In this document: positions 25,047-33,492 of the stretch, piece by piece
Numbering within the stretch: the stretch's first letter is position 1
How the letters are laid out: each line of letters begins with the position of its first letter
Origin: CAWINX01 sp963702055
GTDB lineage: Bacteria > Actinomycetota > Thermoleophilia > Solirubrobacterales > 70-9
Assembly (NCBI GenBank): GCA_963702055.1
Contig: OY969702.1
Span: 744,001 to 808,000, forward strand
DNA length: 64,000 nucleotides
Reading direction: 5' to 3'
Translations under genes and position numbers: made by a program
The notes under the pieces: generated by a model
What the model saw: only the letters and a program-made list of their open reading frames with translations
The model's database searches: none
Told to the model about the DNA's origin: nothing

Positions 25047-26375
25047 TCAGGTTTCCGTGAACCAGATTCCCGTGCGTCCGACCTTTGGCGCCTCCTGGCC
25101 GATCGCTCGCGTGAGCAGCCACAGATCCCCCAGAGCCGGGTGAAGCATCGGCTTCCCGCTGGTCATCAGGCCAACCGACAGCGCGCGCTCGGGGTCGGCC
25201 CAGCCGAGCACATTGGTGAAACCGAGGTGGCCGAATGCCTCCTCGGTGTCGGGGCCGAACAGGCTGACCGCCCTTGCGCCCAGCATGAACCCACTGGCGT
25301 GGCGCAGGGGAGCCACCAGGGAGAAGTCGATCTCGCGAAACGCCCGCTCGGATAAGGCGCGGCGGATCGTGCGCGGCTCGAGTATGCGCACGCCGTCGAG
25401 CTCGCCACCGGCGCCCAACAACTCAAAGAAGCGCGAGAGCTCGTTGGCGGTCGTGACGACATTGCCGGACGGAACGATGCCGGTGAGGAGGCGCGGGTCG
25501 TTGGAGCGGACGGTGATCTCATCCGGCGGCAGGCCCAGCGCACGTTCGAGCATGGTGGACAGCGGCGGCAGTGCCGGCGGGCCGGTGGGGTAGCTGACGG
25601 CGACACGCTCGACGTCCTGCGGGCTGACGCCGTAGTTTCCCCAGCGAAAGCCGAGCGGGTCGAGGACCTCCTGCCCGAGCACGGCGCGAATGTCCCTGCC
25701 GGTCACCCGCTGGACGATCTCAGCGATGATGAAGCCGCCCGACACCGCGTGGTAGGAGAGCAGCTTGCCAGGGCGCGAGCGGGGTTTGGCGGCGCACAAC
25801 GTCTCCAGCCGGAACTCACGGTCGCCGAAGCGGTCCAGATCGAACGCTTCGGCCGGCAGGTTCGGCACTCCCGCGCGGTGGGAGAGCACCTGTCCGATGG
25901 TGATCGCCTCCTTGCCGTGGGCGGCGTACTCGGGGATGTACTCGCACACTCGGTCATCTACATGCAACAGCCCGCGCTCGTCGAGCAGGTGGGCGACGAC
26001 GGCGGTCATCGCCTTTGATGCGGAGAAGATGACGAACGGCGTCTCGGGCGTGGCCGGCGTGCGCGCCACGTCCTGGCGGTCGGACGGCCCGTTGCCACAC
26101 GCATGGCCGATCGCGCGGTCGAGCACGACCTGGCCGTGGCGACGCACGCAGAGAGCGATCGCCGGATAGAAGCCACTGCGGTACAGGCGCTCCACGCCGC
26201 CCCAGATCCGCTCGATGCCGGCGGTCGTCATGCCCAGCGCCTCGACGTCGGCCACCTCGTCGGCGCGCGTGCTGACCGCCTCGAGGTCGCGGGTCACCCG
26301 AATGCGCCGCAGCGGGTCGGGCACCAGAGGAAGGCGCGGGATCGGCGGGGTCGGGATTGCCTCCAGCGAGATCAC
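25047..26375 (-). CDS. Serine hydrolase of the class C beta-lactamase / EstB esterase type
   Basis: 442 residues with a beta-lactamase-fold domain from about 60 to 420. The nucleophile motif is FSASKAMTA (SxxK, about 117-125), the Tyr motif is SYHAVSGG (Y-x-A rather than Y-x-N) and HLGFTN stands where HTG-type motifs lie. The Y-x-A form and lack of a signal peptide favour a cytoplasmic esterase or lactonase over a drug-hydrolysing beta-lactamase. The GTG start at 26375 seems right. It is followed on the same strand, upstream, by an SRPBCC gene 36 bp away. Confidence 0.85.
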   Translation of the reverse strand: MISLEAIPTPPIPRLPLVPDPLRRIRVTRDLEAVSTRADEVADVEALGMTTAGIERIWGGVERLYRSGFYPAIALCVRRHGQVVLDRAIGHACGNGPSDRQDVARTPATPETPFVIFSASKAMTAVVAHLLDERGLLHVDDRVCEYIPEYAAHGKEAITIGQVLSHRAGVPNLPAEAFDLDRFGDREFRLETLCAAKPRSRPGKLLSYHAVSGGFIIAEIVQRVTGRDIRAVLGQEVLDPLGFRWGNYGVSPQDVERVAVSYPTGPPALPPLSTMLERALGLPPDEITVRSNDPRLLTGIVPSGNVVTTANELSRFFELLGAGGELDGVRILEPRTIRRALSERAFREIDFSLVAPLRHASGFMLGARAVSLFGPDTEEAFGHLGFTNVLGWADPERALSVGLMTSGKPMLHPALGDLWLLTRAIGQEAPKVGRTGIWFTET

Positions 26376-26411
26376 AGACGCACTCCATGGGCGCCGGCCC
26401 AGGCAGCTGGG

Positions 26412-26861
26412 TCAGGCATTCTCAATGCGCAGCCTGAGCTCACCGGGGCGGGCGTTCACAAGCCCCGCCAGAATGGCCGCCTCGGCGGGGCCGCGAACCA
26501 GCATCCCGAGCACTCGTCCGGGATCGGCGTCGAGGGAGTAGGTCGCTCGCGTCCGCCCGTCGCCGAGGTCCTCCAGGCTCCAGGAGCCGGTGAGCGACTT
26601 GAGGTCACCCTTCTCCTGCGTCCAGGAGAGGTGCGTGGGACCCTCGTAGCGGAACCGCACTCGCGTGGTGATATGCCTGACCCTGAGGTCGTTCTTCGCC
26701 TCGACCAGGGCCGGGCGCCCCTCCGCGTCACGCTCCAACGCCGACATCGCCACCAGGCCGCCCTGCCAGTCGGGTGCGGTGAGGACGTCTTCCACCACCA
26801 CCCAAACCTCCTCTACGGGCGCGACGATCTCGGCGCTGGCGCTGCCGCTGATGCGTGGCAT
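26412..26861 (-). CDS. SRPBCC (START-like) family protein
   Basis: 149 residues with the helix-grip fold that binds hydrophobic ligands in a deep pocket. It starts SGSASAEIVAPVEEVWVVVED, contains TRVRFRYEGPTHLSWTQ, and ends with a long amphipathic helix (AAILAGLVNA). AGGAAGAG precedes the ATG. The family covers polyketide cyclases, lipid carriers and CoxG-like proteins; nothing here narrows it. It lies downstream of the small helical protein, 38 bp away on the same strand. Confidence 0.75.
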   Translation of the reverse strand: MPRISGSASAEIVAPVEEVWVVVEDVLTAPDWQGGLVAMSALERDAEGRPALVEAKNDLRVRHITTRVRFRYEGPTHLSWTQEKGDLKSLTGSWSLEDLGDGRTRATYSLDADPGRVLGMLVRGPAEAAILAGLVNARPGELRLRIENA

Positions 26862-26899
26862 CGAAACTCTTCCTGGGTAGTGAGGAAGCGTAGCCCGGC

Positions 26900-27175
26900 C
26901 TACGCCTCCTCACTCTCCTCGCCGGCCCCAACCGACTCCCCGGCGCTGTGCACGACCTTCTTCAGGAAGTCGTACTGGGTCTCGACCAGCTTGTCGGCCA
27001 TCTTCAGCGCCGAGTCGACGATCTTCTCGACCTGCGAGGGGCTCGCCGATCCAGCCAGGGTCTTGTCGACGCTGCTGACGAAGCCGCGGACTGCGTCGAT
27101 CGCCGACTCCTGGCCCTCCTTGATCTCCTCCAGCACTTCCTCTGAGAGCTGAACCGGTCTATCTGCCTGTGCCAT
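26900..27175 (-). CDS. Small helical phasin-like protein
   Basis: 91 residues, nearly all alpha-helical by pattern: VQLSEEVLEEIKEGQESAIDA, VEKIVDSALKMADKLVETQY and DFLKKVVHSAGESV show heptad-like hydrophobic spacing. The build resembles phasins and other small lipid- or granule-coating proteins, but there is no decisive motif. ATG at 27175 is preceded by AAGGAG. It is divergent from a TetR regulator and shares its operator region, so it is probably a target of that regulator. Confidence 0.6.
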   Translation of the reverse strand: MAQADRPVQLSEEVLEEIKEGQESAIDAVRGFVSSVDKTLAGSASPSQVEKIVDSALKMADKLVETQYDFLKKVVHSAGESVGAGEESEEA

Positions 27176-27196
27176 CTCCTCGCTCCTTTCCATCCG

Positions 27197-27241
27197 TACC
27201 AGTAGTTCTACCAATGTTTACACCATTGGTACGATCTGGTA
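27197..27241. promoter_or_regulatory. Nested inverted repeats between the phasin-like gene and tetR
   Basis: TACCAATG (27209-27216) and CATTGGTA (27224-27231) form a perfect 8-bp inverted repeat with a 7-bp spacer, nested inside TACCAG (27197-27202) and CTGGTA (27236-27241). All four half-sites share TACCA. The site lies 7 bp ahead of the tetR ATG and 22 bp ahead of the divergent start, the classic place for a TetR-family operator. Confidence 0.65.
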
Positions 27242-27247
27242 ACAGAC

Positions 27248-27919
27248 ATGCCGAGACAGAGCAAGAGAACCCGGCGCGAGCGGCGACGCCAGCGCGAGCT
27301 GGCGATCGTGACGGCGACGCGCTCGCTGCTCGACGAGCACGGCCGGCGTGACCCCTCGATCGAGAGGATCGCCCACACCGCCGGCCTCAGCAAGCCCGAC
27401 GTCTATCGCGCCGTCGAATCCAAGGAGGACATCTTCACCCTGACGATCGTCGACTACCTCGCTGAGCTCGAGGAACGCAGCGCCGAGGCGGCGGAGCCCG
27501 AGGACCCTGTCGCGGCGCTTCGCGAGGCCTGCCTGCGCTACGTGGACTTCTGCCTCGAGTACCCGGCCTTCGTCGAGCACGCGCTCTCGCTGCTGGGGCG
27601 TCCGACCGAGGAGCTGCGCGAGCAGATCTCCGATGCGGCATGGCTTCGCCTCGGCGGGGCGCTGGCATCCTGCCTGGGGCGGCTGGAGCGGATTCTTGCC
27701 ACCGGCGCCGAGCAGAAGGCCTTCGCGGTCGCCGACCCTGCCTTCAGAGCCAACCTACTGAGTGCCCAGATCCTCGGCTCGATCCAGCTGGCGCGCGCGG
27801 GCGTCGGCGTGCGGGAGGTGGCCGCGGACTCCGAGCTCGAAGCGCAGCGGCTCCGCGATGCCTGCGTCGAGGACGCGCTGGCTGCGACGGGTGTCTCCGA
27901 GGGGGCCGCGAGCAGCTGA
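27248..27919 (+). CDS. TetR-family transcriptional regulator
   Basis: 223 residues. The N-terminal helix-turn-helix (about 18-65) reads RSLLDEHGRRDPSIERIAHTAGLSKPDVYRAVESKEDIFTL in separate helices, as in the family. The C-terminal all-helical domain (about 80-210) would bind an unknown ligand. It likely represses itself and the divergent small helical protein through the nested inverted repeats at 27197-27241. Convergent with mraY, about 60 bp away. Confidence 0.9.
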   Translation: MPRQSKRTRRERRRQRELAIVTATRSLLDEHGRRDPSIERIAHTAGLSKPDVYRAVESKEDIFTLTIVDYLAELEERSAEAAEPEDPVAALREACLRYVDFCLEYPAFVEHALSLLGRPTEELREQISDAAWLRLGGALASCLGRLERILATGAEQKAFAVADPAFRANLLSAQILGSIQLARAGVGVREVAADSELEAQRLRDACVEDALAATGVSEGAASS

Positions 27920-27979
27920 GGCTGCGTTGCCGCTTCTGCTATGCGCGAAAAGAAGAAGTGCGCCACTCGGTGCGCAGGC

Positions 27980-28954
27980 TCAGCGGCCGATGCTCTGCTG
28001 GTACAGCGTAAATCCAATCCCTGAGCAGACGGCGGCGATGATCCAGAAGCGGAGCATGATCTTGGTCTCCGACCAGGCCATCATTTCGAAGTGATGGTGC
28101 AGGGGGGCCATGAGGAGGACGCGGCGGCGGAAGGCCTTGAAGGAGAAGACCTGGATCGCCACGGAGAGGGCCTCGATTACGAAGATGCCGCCGATGATGA
28201 TCAGCAGCACTTCGGTCTGAGTCATCACGGCCATTGCCCCGATCGCGCCGCCGAGGCCTAGCGAGCCGGTGTCCCCCATGAAGATCGAGGCCGGGAAGGC
28301 GTTGAACCAGAGGAAGCCGATGCAGGCGCCGACCAGGCAGGCCGAAAGCAGCGCCAGGTTCTGCTGCTGGTTGGTGACGAAGGTGATCGCCGTGTAGGCG
28401 AGCAGGACGATCGCGCAGGAGCCGGCGGCGAGGCCGTCGAGGCCGTCGGTGAGGTTGACGCCGTTGGAGGTCCCGGCGATGACCAGGAAGACGAGGACGA
28501 AGTAGAGGACCGGGCCGAGGTCGACGCTGCCGTCGCCGATCCGGAAGTAAAGGGTGGGCTCGAGGCCGACCGAGTGCCGCGCCACCCACCAGAGGCCGAG
28601 GGCGAGGATCAGCTGGAAGAGCAGCTTCCAGCGCGCCGAGAGGCCGAGCGAGCGGCGTTTGACGATCTTGATGAAGTCGTCGGCGAAGCCGAGCGCCGCG
28701 CAGCCGAGCGCGACCCCGAAGACGGCGAGGCTCTGCGCGTCGCGGTCGGAGAGGACGAGGAAGGGGACGCAGATCGAGGCGAAGATGATCAACCCGCCCA
28801 TCGTCGGCGTGCCGGCCTTGGCGTGATGCTCCTCGGGACCGTCCTCGCGGATGTGCTGGCCGAACTCTTTGACCCGCAGGTACTCGATGAACTTCGGCCC
28901 GAGGAAGATGCAGATCAGCATCGCCGCCATGCCCGCGATCAGAACCTCGCCCAT
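27980..28954 (-). CDS. mraY: Phospho-N-acetylmuramoyl-pentapeptide transferase
   Basis: Integral membrane enzyme that links UDP-MurNAc-pentapeptide to undecaprenyl phosphate, giving lipid I. 324 residues with ten helices. GTPTMGGLIIF (about 48-58), NLTDGLDGLAAG with the catalytic Asp residues, FMGDTGSLGLGGAIG and MAPLHHHFEMM are diagnostic. The ATG overlaps the murF stop by one base (TGATG). It is the last gene of the upstream dcw half; murD should follow but does not. Confidence 0.97.
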   Translation of the reverse strand: MGEVLIAGMAAMLICIFLGPKFIEYLRVKEFGQHIREDGPEEHHAKAGTPTMGGLIIFASICVPFLVLSDRDAQSLAVFGVALGCAALGFADDFIKIVKRRSLGLSARWKLLFQLILALGLWWVARHSVGLEPTLYFRIGDGSVDLGPVLYFVLVFLVIAGTSNGVNLTDGLDGLAAGSCAIVLLAYTAITFVTNQQQNLALLSACLVGACIGFLWFNAFPASIFMGDTGSLGLGGAIGAMAVMTQTEVLLIIIGGIFVIEALSVAIQVFSFKAFRRRVLLMAPLHHHFEMMAWSETKIMLRFWIIAAVCSGIGFTLYQQSIGR

Positions 28955-30339
28955 CAGTCCTCCTCGAACCCGGCGGCGAGCAGCTCGGTCAGGGTCTCGG
29001 CAACAGCCTCCAAGCCCGCCGAGCGGGACCCCTTGACCAGGATCGCGTCGCCCGGGGCCAGCCGCGACGCCAGTAGCTCGGCGGCGTCCTCGGGGGTCGC
29101 GACCAGCTCGTCGGGGTCGTAGTCGCGCGCCGCCTCACCGACCCCGACGAGGAAGTCGACGCCCTCGGCGCGGGCGTGGCCGCCGATCTCGCGGTGGTAG
29201 CCGGCGGCGCCCGTCCCCAGCTCGGCCATCTCCCCCAGCACCGCGATGCCGCGATCGGCGCCGAGCGAGGCGAGGTGGTCGAGCGCCGCTCGCATCGACA
29301 CCGGGTTGGCGTTGTAGCAGTCGTTCACGAGGACGATTCCGTCGCCCAGCTCGAGGCGCTCGCCCCGGAAGCGGGAGAAGCCTATATTCGCAGCGCGGTC
29401 GGCCATCTCGGCGAGCGGCGCCCCCAGAGCCACGCCGGCGGCGACGGCCGCAAGCGCGTTGGTGAGGTTGTGGCGCTCGGTGAAGGGGAAGTGGAACATC
29501 TGAGCGCCGGCCGGCGTCTCGATCAGCGCCTCGGTGACGCCGTCGGCGACCCGCCGCTCGGCGACGCTGACGTCGCCGCCGAGGCCAAAGCGCAGCAGCC
29601 GCGGCGCCGCTTCGAGGTGTGGCTCCAGCTCCGCCGCCTCGACCGGGACCACCGCGACGCCGTCCTCCGGCAACGCCGCGAGGATCTCTGCCTTCGCCGC
29701 CGCGATCGCCTCGACTGAGCCCAGCAGCTCGACGTGGACCGGGCCGACGTTGGTGATCACCGCCACCCCCGGCTCGGCGATCGCGGCCAGCTCGGCGATC
29801 TGACCCGGGCCGCGCATCGCCATCTCCAGGACCAGCAGGTCGGTGTCGGGTGGCGCCTCCAGCACGGTCAGGGGCAGGCCGATCTCGGTGTTGAGGTTTT
29901 CGCGGTTGGCATGCACCCGGCCCGGCAGCAGCGTCCGGGCGATGTCCTTGACCGAGGTCTTGCCGACCGAGCCGGTAACGCCGAGGACCGGCGCGCCCAG
30001 CGCGCGACGATAGGCGCCGGCGAGCGCTTGAAGCGCCGTCAATGGGTCATCGACGGCGTAAACCCAGGCCTCCCCCCCGCCGAGTTTGAGTTTGTTCTCG
30101 CTATCCGGGACAAAACTCAAACTCGTAGCCGAGCCGACGACGACGCCCCACGCCCCGGCCTCGATTGCCGCGGAGGCGAAGTCGCCACCATCGGCATACT
30201 CGCCGCGCAGGCCGAAGAAGAGCGCGCCCTGCCCAGCCTCCCGGGAGTCGATCACGGCGCGCTCGGGAGACCCGGGCTCGCCCGTCGCGACGATCTCGGC
30301 TCCCATCGCCGCGGCAATCTGCTCGGCGGTCAGGTTCAT
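28954..30339 (-). CDS. murF: UDP-MurNAc-tripeptide--D-alanyl-D-alanine ligase
   Basis: Mur ligase adding D-Ala-D-Ala. 461 residues. ATP loop VTGSVGKTSVKD, central RGPGQIAELA and NVGPVHVELLGS, and C-terminal NDCYNANPVSMRAAL and VKGSRSAGLE are MurF-specific. Residues about 74-86 (FVPDSENKLKLGG) are encoded by a palindromic insertion (30081-30125) between the N-terminal and ATPase domains, apparently tolerated in a surface loop. Overlaps murE by four bases and mraY by one. Confidence 0.96.
   Translation of the reverse strand: MNLTAEQIAAAMGAEIVATGEPGSPERAVIDSREAGQGALFFGLRGEYADGGDFASAAIEAGAWGVVVGSATSLSFVPDSENKLKLGGGEAWVYAVDDPLTALQALAGAYRRALGAPVLGVTGSVGKTSVKDIARTLLPGRVHANRENLNTEIGLPLTVLEAPPDTDLLVLEMAMRGPGQIAELAAIAEPGVAVITNVGPVHVELLGSVEAIAAAKAEILAALPEDGVAVVPVEAAELEPHLEAAPRLLRFGLGGDVSVAERRVADGVTEALIETPAGAQMFHFPFTERHNLTNALAAVAAGVALGAPLAEMADRAANIGFSRFRGERLELGDGIVLVNDCYNANPVSMRAALDHLASLGADRGIAVLGEMAELGTGAAGYHREIGGHARAEGVDFLVGVGEAARDYDPDELVATPEDAAELLASRLAPGDAILVKGSRSAGLEAVAETLTELLAAGFEED
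30081..30125. repeat. Palindrome family B, copy 2, in frame inside murF
   Basis: CGAGTTTGAGTTT (30081-30093) and AAACTCAAACTCG (30113-30125) form a perfect 13-bp stem with a 19-base loop GTTCTCGCTATCCGGGACA. The AT-rich arms stand out against the surrounding GC-rich codons. In MurF it encodes SFVPDSENKLKLG. Loop length, loop core, orientation and reading frame match the element in gcvPA, but the arms are unrelated. Confidence 0.8.
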
Positions 30340-31769
30340 GGGGAGACGCCGAGCGCGCGCAGCTCCTCGCGCGCCACCTCGCGGTCGTCGAACGGCACCC
30401 TGCGGCCATCCTCGAACTCCTGGCCCTGCTCGTGGCCCTTGCCGGCGATCACCACGGTGTCGCCGGGACGGGCGCGCTCGAAGGCGAGCGCGATCGCCGC
30501 CCGCCGGTCGGGCTCGGTCTCGGCGCCTTCCTCGATTCCGGCGAGGATCTCGGCGACGATCGCAACGGGGTCCTCGGAGCGCGGGTTGTCGGAGGTGACG
30601 ATCGCCAGGTCGGAGTTCTCCGCCGCTGCCCGCCCCATCTTCGGCCGCTTGTCGCGGTCGCGGTCGCCGCCGGCGCCGAAAACTGCGATCACCCTTCCCG
30701 CGGTGAACCGCCGCGCCGCGCGCAGGGCGTTCTCCAGGGAGTCGGGGGTGTGCGCGTAGTCGACCAGGACCGCGAACGACTGCCCCTCGTCGACCGGCTC
30801 GAAGCGCCCCGGCACCCGGCCGGCGCGGGCCAGGCCGTCGGCCACGACCCCGGGGCCGACGCCGAGCGCCACCGCCGTGGCGAAGGCGCCGAGTGCGTTA
30901 GCGACGTTGAAGTCGCCCGGGAGAGCGGTACGAATCGCGATGTCGCCGACCGTGAACTCGGCGCCGGAAGCGTCGAAGCTGACGTCGCGAGCGGAGAAGT
31001 CCGCCTCCGCCCCCTGCGCCGAGAAGGTCACGCACTCGAACTCCTCGGCGAGGCGCCGGCCGTAGGGGTCGTCGACGTTGACGATCGACGCTCCGGGGCC
31101 CATCTCGAAGAGCAGCCGCTTCGAGCGAAAGTACTCCTCCATGCCGGCGTGGAAGTCGAGATGGTCCTGGGTGAGGTTGGTGAACAGCGCCGCGGCGAAG
31201 CGCACCGAGTCGCAGCGGTGTAGCGCCAGCGCGTGCGAGGAGACCTCCATCACGCAGGCCCGGTCCCCCGCGTCGACCATCCGCCGGAAGGTCGCCTGCA
31301 GGTCGATCGCCTCCGGGGTCGTCCGCTCGACCTCCTCCTCGACGCCGCCGACCACCTGCTTGACCGTCCCCAGCAGCCCGCATTGCGTCCCGGCGGCCTC
31401 GAGGATCTCCCTGACCAGGAAGGCCGACGTCGTCTTCCCGTTGGTTCCGGTGATCCCCACCACCCACAGCTCCGCCGTCGGGTCGCCGTGGAAGCGCGCC
31501 GCGATCGGAGCCATCGCCGCCCGCGCGTCCTCGACCACCACCTGCGCGACCGGCAACTCCAGCTCCCGCTCGACCACCAATCCCGCCGCGCCCGCCTCGA
31601 CCGCGGCGCCGGCGAACTCATGCCCGTCGACCTTCTCCCCGGGAACGCAGAAGAACAAGGTCCCGGGCCCGACTTTTCGGCTGTCGTATGCGAGGCCTGA
31701 AATCTCAAGATCGAGGTCACCTACGACGGCCCGCACCTCCGCGCCCGCGATCAGCTCCGACAGCTTCAC
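30336..31769 (-). CDS. murE: UDP-MurNAc-tripeptide synthetase, meso-diaminopimelate type
   Basis: Adds the third residue of the stem peptide. 477 residues. ATP loop GITGTNGKTTSAFL (about 106-119), then TTPEAIDLQ and EVSSHALALHR. The substrate motif is SDNPRSEDP, where DNPR marks enzymes that use meso-diaminopimelate rather than lysine. Starts 53 bp after ftsI and overlaps murF (ATGA). Confidence 0.97.
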   Translation of the reverse strand: MKLSELIAGAEVRAVVGDLDLEISGLAYDSRKVGPGTLFFCVPGEKVDGHEFAGAAVEAGAAGLVVERELELPVAQVVVEDARAAMAPIAARFHGDPTAELWVVGITGTNGKTTSAFLVREILEAAGTQCGLLGTVKQVVGGVEEEVERTTPEAIDLQATFRRMVDAGDRACVMEVSSHALALHRCDSVRFAAALFTNLTQDHLDFHAGMEEYFRSKRLLFEMGPGASIVNVDDPYGRRLAEEFECVTFSAQGAEADFSARDVSFDASGAEFTVGDIAIRTALPGDFNVANALGAFATAVALGVGPGVVADGLARAGRVPGRFEPVDEGQSFAVLVDYAHTPDSLENALRAARRFTAGRVIAVFGAGGDRDRDKRPKMGRAAAENSDLAIVTSDNPRSEDPVAIVAEILAGIEEGAETEPDRRAAIALAFERARPGDTVVIAGKGHEQGQEFEDGRRVPFDDREVAREELRALGVSP

Positions 31770-31822
31770 CCGGCCGATTCTAGGCGTGTCGCCGGGCCGT
31801 TCCTCCGGACCCGCCGCGCCAA

Positions 31823-33478
31823 CTACTGCGGAGGGACGCCGAGATACGGCAACGCGAACCGCGCGATTTTGCCGAACGCCGGCGCGGCGACCGAGCCGCC
31901 GTAGTAGTTGCCCCCCTGCGGCTGGTCGACGATCACCGCAACCAGAAGGCGCGGGTCTTGCGCCGGCGCGAAGCCGATGAAAGAGGCGACGAACTTGGTA
32001 TCCGAGTAGGTCCCGTTCTCGGCGACCTGGGCCGTTCCGGTCTTACCCGCCAGCGTGTAGCCGGGGACGCTGACCTCCGAGGCGGTTCCGCCCGGGGCCA
32101 GCACGCCCTCCAGCATCGTCCGCACCTGGGAGGCGACGGTCGGATCGACGACGCGGTGCCCGCGGGACTCGTGCACCGGTGTCCCGTTGACCTTCTCGAT
32201 CAGCTGCGGGCGACGCAGAATGCCGCCGTTGGCGATCGCCGCGTAGCCGGCGACCATCTGCATCGGCGTCACCGACAACCCCTGGCCGATCGGCAGGTTG
32301 CCCATCGTCGACCCCGAGTAGTCCTGCAGCGCCGGCACGATCCCCCGCTCCTCGCCGGGGAACTGAACGCCGGTCGGTCGGCCGAAGCCGAAGCGGTTGA
32401 TCCAGCGGCTGAACCGCTCGCTGCCGACCCGCAGCCCGATCGTGACCGCGCCGACGTTGGAGGACTGGGCGAGGATCTGAGCGGTGCTGAGGGTGACGGT
32501 CGGGCGGGCCTCGGCGTCGGAGATCGTGCGGTCGGCGACCTGGATGCTCGGCGGCAGGGTGAACGAGGTCTCCGGAGTGACCAGCTTGTCCTCGAGCGCG
32601 GCGGAGACGGTGAAAGCCTTGAAGGTCGAGCCCGGCTCGTAGGTGAAGCCGGTGGCCCGGTTCTCGAGGTCCTCGGGGCTGGCGGAGGAGAGGTCCTCGA
32701 GGCTGACCGGCGGCCAGTTCGCCATTGCGAGGATCTGCGAGTTGCGCGGGTCCATGACGACCGCCGTGGCGCCCTTCGGCTGGTAGGCGGCGCCGACCTC
32801 GTCGAGGACGCGCTCCGTCTTCGCCTGGATCGCGGGGTCGAGGGTCAGCTGGACGTTCTGCCCGTCGCTTGCCTCGCGCACGGTGTCGAGGCGGATCGGC
32901 TCGCCCAACGCGTCGTTGACGATCCGCCGCTCGCCGTCGGTGCCGTGCAGGACGGAGTTTTCCTCGGCTTCGAGGCCGGTCAGCCCCTGGCTTTCGGTGC
33001 CGACGGCGCCGAGCACCTGCGCGGCGAGCTGTCCCTGTGGATAGGTGCGCTGGCTGTCGGGCAGCTGGCCGATCCCCGGCAGCTTCAGGGCGGCGACCTT
33101 CGCAGCGGTGACCGTGTCGACCTTGTGCGCGACGTAGGAGAAGCCGGAGTTGGCGGTGAGGCTGCGCAGCACGGCGCCGGCGTTCAATCCCAGGACGGGC
33201 GCCAGTTTGTCGGCGGTCCGCGGCGGGTCCTTCACCTGGTAGGGGGTCGCGTAGATCGTCGCCGCGTCCTCGGAGGCGGCGAGCTCGGTGCCGTGGCGGT
33301 CGAGCAGGCTGCCGCGCAACCCCGGCACGGTGACGACGTCGGTCTGCTGGGCCGCCGCCTCGGAGGCGAAGGCCGGCCCCTTGACCCCCTGGACCCAGAA
33401 GGCCCGGCCGAGGATGACGAGGAAGCAGAGCAGGAAGGCGGCGAAGAGGAGTCCGATCCTTCGCTCGATCAAACGCAT
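31823..33478 (-). CDS. ftsI: Class B penicillin-binding protein (FtsI/PBP3-like)
   Basis: Septal transpeptidase paired with FtsW. 551 residues. One membrane helix (about 8-28), dimerisation domain with RGSLLDRHGTELA (about 55-67), and a transpeptidase domain with PGSTFKAF (active Ser-x-x-Lys), AQSSNVGAV (SxN) and LAGKTGTAQV (KTG). No C-terminal PASTA repeats are present. Lies 14 bp after ftsL. Confidence 0.95.
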   Translation of the reverse strand: MRLIERRIGLLFAAFLLCFLVILGRAFWVQGVKGPAFASEAAAQQTDVVTVPGLRGSLLDRHGTELAASEDAATIYATPYQVKDPPRTADKLAPVLGLNAGAVLRSLTANSGFSYVAHKVDTVTAAKVAALKLPGIGQLPDSQRTYPQGQLAAQVLGAVGTESQGLTGLEAEENSVLHGTDGERRIVNDALGEPIRLDTVREASDGQNVQLTLDPAIQAKTERVLDEVGAAYQPKGATAVVMDPRNSQILAMANWPPVSLEDLSSASPEDLENRATGFTYEPGSTFKAFTVSAALEDKLVTPETSFTLPPSIQVADRTISDAEARPTVTLSTAQILAQSSNVGAVTIGLRVGSERFSRWINRFGFGRPTGVQFPGEERGIVPALQDYSGSTMGNLPIGQGLSVTPMQMVAGYAAIANGGILRRPQLIEKVNGTPVHESRGHRVVDPTVASQVRTMLEGVLAPGGTASEVSVPGYTLAGKTGTAQVAENGTYSDTKFVASFIGFAPAQDPRLLVAVIVDQPQGGNYYGGSVAAPAFGKIARFALPYLGVPPQ

Positions 33479-33492
33479 CGACTCGCCTGCTC

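Noticed and set aside
25047..26375. True class C beta-lactamase conferring drug resistance
   Set aside because: No signal peptide, Y-x-A instead of Y-x-N, and no KTG motif; an esterase-type hydrolase fits better.
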